NCBI GenBank assembly: GCA_016930895.1
Contig: JAFGFV010000310.1
Span: 1-10,039 of the forward strand
Reading direction: 5' to 3'
DNA length: 10,039 bases
Source: Spirochaetales bacterium
Lineage (GTDB): Bacteria; Spirochaetota; Spirochaetia; SZUA-6; DRHE01
The notes beneath the pieces were generated by a model. The model did not search any database, was not told where the DNA came from, and worked only from the letters and a program-made list of their open reading frames with translations. Within the stretch, counting starts at the first letter, position 1, and the number at the start of each line of letters is the position of its first letter. Shown here one piece after another: positions 1 through 7,400 of the stretch. The position numbers and the translations under genes are program-made.

Positions 1-1
1 C

Positions 2-466
2 GCCCAGTTCGGACCGTGGGCCGCCAAGTTCCTGAACCGGGAGTTCTTCACCGGCCTGTACGAGGCCTACCGCCACCGGCTGCTGCTCATCGCGGTTCAC
101 CGCCAGGGTGAACCGGAGCCCGTCGGGATGTCGCTCCTGCTCACCAAGGGCCCCCGGCTGTACGGGCGCTACTGGGGGGCCGAAGGGCGCTTCGACAGCC
201 TGCATTTCAACGCCTGCTACTACCGGCCCATCGAGTGGGCCATCGAGCACGGCGTGAGAGAGTTCGACCCCGGGATCGGCTCCTCCCACAAGCTCCGCCG
301 GGGCTTCCGGGCGGCGGCCAACTGGAGCCTGCATCGCTTCCACGACCCGCGCCTGGCCCGGATAATGGAGACCCACATCGGGCGGATCAACCGCATGGAG
401 CAGGAGCAGATCGAGGAGCTCAACCGGGAGATCCCCTTCGCCGCAGGCCGGGACCGAGCACCCTGA
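2..466 (+). CDS. FemAB-like/GNAT-fold N-acyltransferase, COG3146 (DUF482) family, 5'-truncated by window edge
   Basis: The reading frame is open from base 2, so the gene begins outside the window and only its last 154 codons are seen. The C-terminal part carries the pattern I associate with the FemAB_like/COG3146 family (PF04339): a run of aromatic and small residues (ACYYRPIEWAIEHG) followed by FDPGIGSSHKLRRGF, where a conserved Gly-x-x-x-His-Lys and an Arg-Gly-Phe close the acyltransferase fold. Family members are usually about 370-400 residues, so more than half of the protein is missing. They are annotated as GNAT-like or peptidoglycan-related acyltransferases, but the substrate is not established and cannot be read from the sequence. 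The tail after the domain is charged (RMEQEQIEELNRE), probably helical. The next gene on the same strand starts 66 bp downstream. Family assignment is fairly confident; function is not. Confidence 0.8.
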   Translation, partial: AQFGPWAAKFLNREFFTGLYEAYRHRLLLIAVHRQGEPEPVGMSLLLTKGPRLYGRYWGAEGRFDSLHFNACYYRPIEWAIEHGVREFDPGIGSSHKLRRGFRAAANWSLHRFHDPRLARIMETHIGRINRMEQEQIEELNREIPFAAGRDRAP

Positions 467-497
467 AAGGGGATGCGCACGAGTCCGTCCCTCGGGC

Positions 498-529
498 AGC
501 CCGCCTTGGCAGGTTCCCCGAAGGCGGCT
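498..529 (+). promoter_or_regulatory. Hairpin just upstream of the lipoprotein start
   Basis: CCGCCTT (501-507) pairs perfectly with AAGGCGG (521-527) around a 13-base loop. The stem can extend by AG/CT to 498-529 with one bulged C. It ends 3 bases before the preferred ATG at 533, and its 3' arm contains the only SD-like AAGG for that start. It may therefore mask the ribosome binding site, or attenuate transcription between the two genes. No T-run follows, so it is not a classical terminator. In GC-rich DNA such stems can arise by chance. Confidence 0.3.
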
Positions 530-532
530 AAG

Positions 533-1492
533 ATGGCGGGCGTGAAGCGCCAACCGTTCCGATCCGCGGCGCTGCGGCCCGCCGTGCTCCCGGCCGCCGT
601 TCTCCTGGCCGCGGCGCTACTGGGCGCGGCAGGGCTGAGCGCCTGCGCGGGGACCCCCCACCCGCCCTCGGCCGCGGAAGGCTCACCCCCGCCCTTTGCC
701 CCCACCCCGGACCCGCCGGTCCTCTTCACCTTGCTCAAGTCGGGACAGAAGCCGAACAGCAACTGGCTCGATCTCAACGAGTACTTCCCGGTGCACTACT
801 GGTACGCGGACATCCTATACCGCTTCGGGCTGCACCTGCGCCTCTCCCTGGAAGAGAAGACCCTGATCCTCGGCGGGCTGCTGTTCAACCTGGATTTCGG
901 CGATCCGGTTCGCCTGGTCGTGGACGGCTACGGGCGAGGGCGGGCACTGGTGGTGCAGCTGCAGCTCATAGAAGCACAGCCCGGCACCGCCGTGATGCTC
1001 GAAGCCAACGTGGATCCCCGCACCCGCAGGCCCATCCCGGAGGACAAGCGGTTGTTTCACGGCTACCGGCGGCTGTACCTGCTCTCCGGCTCGCAGCTGC
1101 TGTCGGTCTCCGACCTGCCCTCCGCCGAAAGGGAAACCGAACACGCCCGGACGGGGGGGCCCGCGGGCCTGGGCGGCTACTACATCTTCGACGGCCAGGC
1201 GGACAACGACGGTGTGGCCGAGCGGCTCCTGCTCCTGGCCTCGGGCAACGGCCAAGACGCCGCGGCGCGGCTGCGCTCGCGCTTGACCCTGGTCCAGCTG
1301 TACGCCTCCCGGGGGCGCTTCGCCGAGTCGGAGCTGGCCCTTGCCAGCGCCCGCCTGCTGCTGCAGGGGGAGCTCGCTGGACGCCAGGACCTCTGGGAAG
1401 CCTTCGGCGTGGTTTCCGAGGAGCTTCTGATCACCCGGGCGCTCAAGGAGCTCGGCTCCCGCCCGCTGGAGCTGACTATCCCGGCCCTGTAA
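533..1492 (+). CDS. Predicted lipoprotein of unknown function
   Basis: I do not recognise this family. Starting at the ATG at 533, the protein is 319 residues and opens with a textbook lipoprotein signal peptide: a basic n-region (residues 1-15, with K5, R6, R10, R15), a hydrophobic Ala/Leu core (about 16-34) and the lipobox LSAC with the acylated cysteine at C38. An in-frame ATG at 473 would add 20 residues ahead of the signal peptide and was not chosen, because it puts the n-region out of position and its AAAGGGG directly abuts the start. After C38 comes a Pro-rich linker (about 40-70), then a soluble domain with conserved-looking aromatic segments (LNEYFPVHYWYADILY) and an Ala/Leu-rich helical C-terminal third. 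There are no further membrane segments, so an outer-membrane or periplasmic anchor protein is likely. It follows the acyltransferase gene and converges on clpA, 12 bp away. Confidence 0.75.
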   Translation: MAGVKRQPFRSAALRPAVLPAAVLLAAALLGAAGLSACAGTPHPPSAAEGSPPPFAPTPDPPVLFTLLKSGQKPNSNWLDLNEYFPVHYWYADILYRFGLHLRLSLEEKTLILGGLLFNLDFGDPVRLVVDGYGRGRALVVQLQLIEAQPGTAVMLEANVDPRTRRPIPEDKRLFHGYRRLYLLSGSQLLSVSDLPSAERETEHARTGGPAGLGGYYIFDGQADNDGVAERLLLLASGNGQDAAARLRSRLTLVQLYASRGRFAESELALASARLLLQGELAGRQDLWEAFGVVSEELLITRALKELGSRPLELTIPAL

Positions 1493-1495
1493 CGC

Positions 1496-1512
1496 CGGGC
1501 CTGCTCAGCCCG
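1496..1512. terminator. Weak hairpin at the lipoprotein/clpA convergent junction
   Basis: CGGGC (1496-1500) and GCCCG (1508-1512) form a 5-bp stem with a 7-base loop that contains the clpA stop codon. No T-run follows on either strand. It is the only inverted repeat I can see in the 12-bp gap between two convergent genes, so it is offered as a weak candidate only. Confidence 0.2.
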
Positions 1513-3937
1513 CTGCCTTGCCCGCCGGTTTGGCCTTGCCCCGGCCGGGAGCTTTGTCCGCCGGCTTGCCCCGCCCGGCAGCCTTGCTGCCGCCGGCAGC
1601 CTTGCCCCGCCCGGCACTCTTGCTGCCGCCGGCAGCCTTGCTGCCGCCGGCAGCCTTGCGCTGCACCACCACCTCTCCGGTGGCCGGGTCCAGGTCCACC
1701 ACAGCGGTCCCGCCGCCCGAAAGCTCTCCGAACAGCACCGCGTCCACGAACAGGTTCTTGATCTTCTCCTGGACCAGGCGGGCCACGTTGCGCGCCCCGA
1801 ACTCAGGGCTGTAGCCCCGCCGGGCCAGGTGCAGCCGGCAGGCCTCGGTGACCTCCAGGCTGACCTTCTTTTCCGCGAGCTTGGCCTCGAAGGCCCGGAT
1901 CTCCTTGTCCACGATCTGCAGCACGATGCTCTCGTCCAGACGGTTGAAGCTGACCACCCGGTCCAGGCGGTTCCTGAACTCCGGAGCGAACACCCGCTGC
2001 ACCGCCTCGTCGATGGCGTCCTCGCCGACCACCCGATCGCCGAAGCCGATCGAGGCGTGCCCGAGCTCCCGGGCGCCGGCGTTGGAGGTCATGATCAGGA
2101 TCACGTTGCGGAAATCCGCCTTGCGCCCCGCGTTGTCGGTCAGGGTGGCGTAGTCCATGATCTGCAGCAGCACGTTGAACACGTCCGGGTGGGCCTTTTC
2201 GATCTCGTCCAGGAGCAGCACCGCGTGCGGGGTCTTGCGGATCGCGTCCGTCAGGAGCCCTCCCTCCTCGTAGCCCACGTAGCCCGGGGGCGAGCCGATC
2301 AGGCGGCTCACGGTGTGGCGCTCCTGGTACTCGCTCATGTCGAAGCGATGCATGGCGATCCCCAGGGAATCCGCCAGCTGCCGCGCCAGCTCGGTCTTGC
2401 CGACCCCGGTGGGACCCACGAACAGGAAGTTGGCCACGGGCTTGTTGGGTTCCCGGAACCCTGCCCGGGAGTTTTTGACCGCCTGCACGACCGCGTCGAT
2501 GGCCTGGTCCTGCCCGAAGATCACCCGGCGAAGGTCCGCTTCCAGACCCTTGAGCCGGTCGACCTCCGACAGGGTCACGGTCTTTTCCGGGATTTTGGCG
2601 ATCTTGGAAACCACCCTCTCGACGTCCAGCTCCGTGAGCACCGGGTTGGGCGCCGAGGTCCCCTTGAAGGCCAGGATGCGCATGTAGGCCCCCGCCTCGT
2701 CGATCACGTCGATGGCCTTGTCCGGGAGGTGCCGGTCGTTGATGTACTGGTGCGAGAGGTCCACCGCGGCGCGCAGGGCCCCATCGGTGTAGCTGACCTG
2801 GTGGTACTCCTCGTAGCGCTTCCGCAGCCCCTGCAGGATCTGGTAGGTCTCCTCGGGCGTGGTCTCGTCCACCTCGATCTTCTGGAATCTCCTCGACAGG
2901 GCCCGGTCCCGCTCGAAGTACTTCTTGTACTCGTCGTAGGTGGTGGAGCCCAGGCAGCGCAGGCGGCCCGAGGCGATGGCCGGCTTGAGCAGGTTGGAGG
3001 CGTCCATGGAGCCGCCGGACACCGCGCCGGCCCCGACGATGGTGTGCATCTCGTCGATGAACAGGATCACCTTCTCCTTCTTCTGCAGCTCCTTGATGAC
3101 CTGCTTCATCCGCTCCTCGAAGTCCCCCCGGTAGCGGGTGCCGGCCAGGACGCTGCCCATGTCCAGGGCGTAGACCTCGTAGCCCTGCAGGAGCTCCGGT
3201 ACCGTACCCTCGGCGATGCGCGCGGCCAGCCCTTCGGCGATCGCCGTCTTGCCCACCCCGGGGTCCCCGACCAGGGCCGGGTTGTTCTTGAGGCGCCGGC
3301 ATAGGACCTGAATGGTGCGCTCGAGGATGTCCTCGCGGCCGATCAGGGGTTCCAACTCCCCCGCCCGTGCCGCCGCGGTGAGCTCGCGGGTGAAGGAGGC
3401 CAGAGCGCTGCGCCGGCCGCGGCGGCGGCCCGGGCCCTCGGCCCGCTCTTCGGCGTCCTCCTCTCCCGCCTCCCCGTCCTTCGGCTCCCCCTGCCGCGCG
3501 TCAGGTTCCGTTTCCAGGATGCCGCTGTGGGAGATGACCTCGAGGAGCACGTATCGCGTCACGCCGGCCTTCTGTAGGTAATAGGAGCCGAAGCTCTTGG
3601 CTTCGTCCAGGATCGAGACCAGGAGGTCCCCGACGTCCACGACCTCCTTGGAAGAGGCCTCGGAATGAAACAGGGCCCGGGCGATCACGGACTGGAAGCC
3701 CAGGGACTGCGCCGGCTCCGCGGTCTCGGCCACAGGCACCCGCTTGGACAGGTGCTCCTCCAGGCCGGCCTTGACTTCCTCGGGGTCCGCGCCACAGGCC
3801 CGCAGGAGCTCCTCGGTGGTTTCGAAAAACAGGGCGGAATAGAGAATGTGCTCAGGGGTCAGGTACTCGTGGCCGCGCTCCTTGGCGTGGAGGTACGCGG
3901 CCTGGAGGACGCCCTGAACATCGTCACTGACTCGCAT
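1505..3937 (-). CDS. clpA: ClpA, AAA+ unfoldase subunit of the ClpAP protease, with repetitive C-terminal tail
   Basis: ClpA forms a hexameric ATP-driven unfoldase in the cytoplasm that threads substrates into ClpP. The 810-residue product has the full domain order: double Clp_N domain (about 1-140); an acidic then basic linker (about 141-180, with RRRGRR); AAA+ module D1 with Walker A GDPGVGKT (224-231), Walker B ILFIDE (291-296) and arginines R349/R350; module D2 with Walker A GPTGVGKT (508-515) and Walker B LLLDE (574-578); and the ClpP-docking loop tripeptide IGF (630-632). The absence of a ClpB-type coiled-coil insert and the clpS gene next door favour ClpA over ClpB or ClpC. Residues 761-810 are an extra Lys/Ala/Gly/Arg tail, absent from typical ClpA of about 750-760 residues. 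An SD AAAGGAA (3942-3948) precedes the ATG. It lies 24 bp after clpS and is surely co-transcribed with it. Confidence 0.96.
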   Translation of the reverse strand: MRVSDDVQGVLQAAYLHAKERGHEYLTPEHILYSALFFETTEELLRACGADPEEVKAGLEEHLSKRVPVAETAEPAQSLGFQSVIARALFHSEASSKEVVDVGDLLVSILDEAKSFGSYYLQKAGVTRYVLLEVISHSGILETEPDARQGEPKDGEAGEEDAEERAEGPGRRRGRRSALASFTRELTAAARAGELEPLIGREDILERTIQVLCRRLKNNPALVGDPGVGKTAIAEGLAARIAEGTVPELLQGYEVYALDMGSVLAGTRYRGDFEERMKQVIKELQKKEKVILFIDEMHTIVGAGAVSGGSMDASNLLKPAIASGRLRCLGSTTYDEYKKYFERDRALSRRFQKIEVDETTPEETYQILQGLRKRYEEYHQVSYTDGALRAAVDLSHQYINDRHLPDKAIDVIDEAGAYMRILAFKGTSAPNPVLTELDVERVVSKIAKIPEKTVTLSEVDRLKGLEADLRRVIFGQDQAIDAVVQAVKNSRAGFREPNKPVANFLFVGPTGVGKTELARQLADSLGIAMHRFDMSEYQERHTVSRLIGSPPGYVGYEEGGLLTDAIRKTPHAVLLLDEIEKAHPDVFNVLLQIMDYATLTDNAGRKADFRNVILIMTSNAGARELGHASIGFGDRVVGEDAIDEAVQRVFAPEFRNRLDRVVSFNRLDESIVLQIVDKEIRAFEAKLAEKKVSLEVTEACRLHLARRGYSPEFGARNVARLVQEKIKNLFVDAVLFGELSGGGTAVVDLDPATGEVVVQRKAAGGSKAAGGSKSAGRGKAAGGSKAAGRGKPADKAPGRGKAKPAGKAAG
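1568..1657 (-). repeat. Five 18-bp tandem repeats encoding the ClpA hexapeptide tail
   Basis: Five in-frame 18-bp units encode [24 protein letters not shown] and KAAGRG (ClpA residues 761-790). They are followed by a degenerate K/P/A/G stretch (791-810) to the stop codon. The DNA units are nearly identical, differing mainly at the CTGCCG/CCGCCC block that switches GGS and GRG. The near identity suggests expansion by slippage. The encoded peptide is basic and without hydrophobic residues, so it is expected to be disordered. Confidence 0.85.
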
Positions 3938-3961
3938 GGCGTTCCTTTCTTCGCACTCGTA

Positions 3962-4282
3962 TTAGGCAGGCTCCACCGTGCACTTGAGCGGGAACTCCCG
4001 TTCCCGGGCGAGCTGGTGGACCTGGGCCGCCTTGGTCTGGGCGATGTCCCAGGTGTACACTCCCACCACGCCTCTGCCCTTCTTGTGCACGTCGAGCATG
4101 ATCCGGGTGGCCTCGATCGCCGGCTTGTGGAAGACGGCCTGCAGCACCTCTACGACGAACTCCTTGGTGGTGTAGTCGTCGTTGTGGAGCACGACCCTGT
4201 ACATGTCGGGCTCCTCGAGGTCTTTCTCCACCTCCTCCAACAACTCGTCGTCGACATGTGGGTCCATCGCCCGCTCGGACAT
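3962..4282 (-). CDS. clpS: ClpS, N-degron adaptor of ClpAP
   Basis: ClpS binds proteins with destabilising N-terminal residues and hands them to the ClpA N-domain. The 106-residue product aligns without gaps in numbering to the 106-residue E. coli protein as I recall it: the pocket residues N34, D35, D36 and T38 (HNDDYTT), M62, V65 and H66 (RIMLDVH), and L99 (FPLKCT) are all at the same positions. The N-terminal extension (1-25) is acidic, as expected for the segment that enters the ClpA pore. One departure is K40, where E. coli has the gatekeeper M40. The start gives the exact family length. A perfect AGGAGG (4286-4291) lies 3 bases upstream of it, a short spacer; an internal ATG at residue 6 (4267) is a less likely alternative. 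It is the first gene of the clpS-clpA operon. Confidence 0.95.
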   Translation of the reverse strand: MSERAMDPHVDDELLEEVEKDLEEPDMYRVVLHNDDYTTKEFVVEVLQAVFHKPAIEATRIMLDVHKKGRGVVGVYTWDIAQTKAAQVHQLAREREFPLKCTVEPA

Positions 4283-4317
4283 CGGCCTCCTCGTCTCACT
4301 GCCTTCGTCTAGCCGTT

Positions 4318-4347
4318 AAGGTACCCATAACCCCGCCGCGCCGACAA
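4318..4347 (-). promoter_or_regulatory. Possible clpS-clpA promoter
   Basis: Reading the minus strand, TTGTCG (4342-4347) and TACCTT (4318-4323) are separated by 18 bases, upstream of clpS. The first hexamer matches the sigma-70 -35 consensus at 4 of 6 bases; the second is a poor -10 (3 of 6). The position is reasonable, but sequence support is weak. Confidence 0.2.
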
Positions 4348-4372
4348 GAGAAGATTCGCCCCCCGACGCCCC

Positions 4373-4401
4373 TTCATGATCCCTCCTATCCATCATATAC
4401 T
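4373..4401 (+). promoter_or_regulatory. Possible promoter of the EndoQ-helicase fusion gene
   Basis: TATACT (4396-4401) matches the sigma-70 -10 box at 5 of 6 bases and sits in the only AT-rich patch of the divergent spacer, 18 bases before the chosen ATG. The -35 position 17 bases upstream holds TTCATG (4373-4378), only a 3 of 6 match. Transcription would start near 4408, giving a very short leader that still contains the GAAGG ribosome site. I see no LexA-type CTGT-N8-ACAG palindrome here. Confidence 0.35.
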
Positions 4402-4419
4402 CGACGTTGCCTGAAGGCC

Positions 4420-7400
4420 ATGAGCTTCGTCGCGGACCTGCACATTCACAGCCGCTACTCCATCTCCACGAGCCCGCAGCTCGTTCCCGAGTACCTGGAG
4501 CTGTGGGCCGCCATCAAGGGCATTACGGTGGTGGGTACCGGGGACTTTACCCACCCGAAGTGGCTGGCGGAGCTGGAGGAAAAGCTCGAGCCCGTGGAGG
4601 CGGAGCCCGGCCTGTACCGGCTGCGCCCGGAGCTCCGGCGGGAAGCTCTCGAGCGGGGAGAGGCCGAGGGGCTGCCCCTCCCGCCCGCGGAGGCCCAGCC
4701 CACCCGCTTCCTCCTGACCGCCGAGATCAGCAACATCTACCGCCGCGACGGCAGGACCCGGAAAGTCCACAACCTGATCCTGGCGCCGGACCTCCCGTCC
4801 GCCCGCAGGCTGCAGGTGCAGCTGGACCGGCGCGGAAACGTGGCCTCTGACGGGCGCCCGATCCTGGGCATGGACTCCCGGGACCTTCTCGAAATCACCC
4901 TCGAGCACTGCCCGGGGGCGGTGTTCGTGCCGGCCCACATCTGGACCCCCTGGTTCAGCGTCCTGGGGGCGAAATCCGGCTTCGACCGCGTGCAGGACTG
5001 CTACGCCGATCTGGCCGGGCACATCCGGGCGGTGGAGACCGGGCTGTCGTCGGACCCGCCCATGAATTGGCTGTGCAGCGCTCTGGACCGCTACACCCTG
5101 ATCTCTAACTCCGACGCCCATTCCCCGGAAAAGCTAGGCCGGGAAGCGAACCTCTTCGCCACCGCCCTTTCCTACCCCGCCATGGCCGCGGCCCTGAGCG
5201 CAGAGGACCGGGACGGTTTCGCGGGCACGGTCGAGTTCTTCCCCCAGGAGGGCAAGTATCACTTCGATGGGCACCGCAAGTGCGGGGTCTGCTGGGACCC
5301 CCTCGAGACCCTGCGCCGCGGCGGCCTCTGCCCGGTGTGCGGCAAACCCGTGACCACCGGGGTCCTGAGCCGGGTGGCCCAGCTTGCGGACCGGGACTGC
5401 CTGCCGGACCCCTCGACCCGGCGCCCCTTCCACTCCCTGATTCCGCTGAAGGAAATCCTGGGCGAGATCCACGGGGTGGGGCCCGGCTCCCGGGAAATCG
5501 CCCGGGCCTACGCGGCCCTGGTGAACCGGGCGGGTTCCGAGTTCGCGCTCCTCCTCCAGCTGCCCGTGGCCGAGGTGGAGCGGTTGGGAGGAGAGCTCCT
5601 CGGAGAGGCGGTCCGCAGGATGCGGGCAGCCGAGGTCCGGGTCGAGCCGGGATTCGACGGTCAGTACGGTGCCGTCCGCCTGTTCGCCCCGGGCGAGATC
5701 GAGCGCCGCGGTTCACGGGAGCTGCAGTTCCAGCCGCCGGCCCCGGGGGAAGAGGCCGCCGGGGCACCGCCCCCCCCGGTGCGGCCGCGGCCCCTGGTGA
5801 GCTTCGACGTGGCCGCGTTCCGCCGGGAGCGGGAGGCGGCGGCGGAGCCCCCCGGGGGCACGGAGCAGCCCGGGGGCGCCGTCCCGGGCCGCCCTCCCTC
5901 CGCTCCCCAGTCTGGGCTGAACGGGCCCCAGGCGCGGGCGGCGGCGCACGGTCACGGGCCGGCGCTGGTGCTGGCCGGCCCCGGCACGGGCAAGACCCGA
6001 ACCCTGGCCGCCCGCCTTGCCGCCCTGGTCGGCCGCCAAGGGGTGGATCCCGCCGGGGTCCTGGCGGTGACCTTCACCAACAAGGCGGCCGGGGAGATGC
6101 GCCAGCGGCTCGCCGGGTTGCTCGGCCCCTCCCCCGCCGCTTCGGCGCCGACCATCTGCACCTTTCACGCCCTGGGCCGCTCGCTGTTGAGCGATTTTCT
6201 TCCGGACACCGGCCGCGATGCCGGCTTTCCCCTCCTGGACCAGGAGGACCGTACCCGGATCCTCGCGCGCCTTCCCGGATGCCCGCCCCGGCAGGCCGCC
6301 GCCTTTTCGAAGGCCATCGGGGCCGCCAAGGAACGCCTGCAGCTCCCGGTCGCCACGGCGGACCCCCGGCTGGCGGAGCTCTGGACGGAATACCACAGGC
6401 GCCTGGAGGAGCTGGGGGCCTTCGATCTCGAGGACCTCTTGTTCGAGCCGGTGCGCAGGCTCACGGCCTCCCCGCCCCTGGCCGCTCTCATCCGGGAGCG
6501 ATACCCCTGGGTGCTGGTCGACGAGTACCAGGACATCAACGAGGCCCAGTACCGGCTGGTGCGCCTGCTCGCCCCGGGCCCCTCGGCGAACCTCTGGGCC
6601 GTCGGTGACCCGGACCAGGCCATCTACGGTTTTCGCGGGGCAGAGGTGGGCTTCATCCGCCGCTTCCTCGACGACTATCCCGGGGCCGCGGTCTACCGCC
6701 TGTCGGAGAGCTTCCGCTGCTCCGACACGATCCTGCGCGCCTCCGGCCAGCTCCTGACTCACGGCTCCCGGTTAACCGCTGGCGCGCCGTGGGCCGTCGG
6801 GGCTCACGAAGCCCTCGCTTCCGCCCTCCCCGGACCGGGGGTGCGCATCCGGATCGCCGAGCACGCCAGCGAGGCGAGCGAGGCCGAGGCCGTGGCGCGC
6901 ACCATCGAGGCCATGATCGGCGGCCTGCGATTCTTCTCCATGGACAGCGAGATCACTGAAGGCCAGGCCGCCGAGGGCATCGAGAGCCTCGGGGACTTTG
7001 CCGTGCTGTGCCGGATCGGGCGCCAGATGCAGGCCCTGGAGCGGGCCTTCCGGGACCATGCCATCCCGTACCAGAAGGCGGAGGCCGAGCCCTTCTGGCA
7101 GCGGGAGCCCGCCAGCTCGCTGCTTCGCCTGGCGCGGGCCCTGCGGCTTCCGGACGCGGGCGGGGGCGCGGAGGAGCTGCTCCCGCAGCTGCCGCCCTCC
7201 GGCCGGGAGGCCCTGCAGGCTCTGGCCCGACAGGCTGGGGTTGGGTGGGTGGACCCTGCCGCGGCGGAGCAGCCGCGGGTGCAGGAGCTCCTGGCCCGGC
7301 TGGCGGAGCTGTGCCCCCCCGAGGACCGGGAGGGCCGGGAGGTCCTGGAACGCCTGCTGGAGCACAGCGGGAGTTTCGGCCGGGACTTGGACGCCTTCCT

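Noticed and set aside
473..532. Upstream ATG at 473 as the lipoprotein start
   Set aside because: It would place 20 extra residues before a normal lipoprotein signal peptide, and its purine-rich stretch directly abuts the ATG without a usable spacer.
1803..3304. Long open frames on both strands overlapping clpA
   Set aside because: They read as Gly/Arg/Pro- or Leu/Val/Asp-rich shadow peptides of clpA without family motifs.
1505..3937. ClpB or ClpC assignment for the AAA+ protein
   Set aside because: The M-domain coiled coil of ClpB is missing between D1 and D2, an IGF ClpP-docking loop is present, and clpS is adjacent, all of which fit ClpA.
4258..4419. N-terminal extension of the EndoQ-helicase frame to 4258
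   Set aside because: The extra 54 codons overlap clpS and its upstream region on the opposite strand and show no domain; the PHP motif DLHIHS begins 6 codons after the ATG at 4420, which has GAAGG before it.
4283..4419. LexA (SOS) operator in front of the repair gene
   Set aside because: No CTGT-N8-ACAG or GAAC-N4-GTTC palindrome is present in the divergent spacer.
5280..6762. Long alternative frames on both strands within the EndoQ-helicase gene
   Set aside because: The true frame carries all helicase motifs in order; the others are Pro/Arg/Gly-rich shadows.
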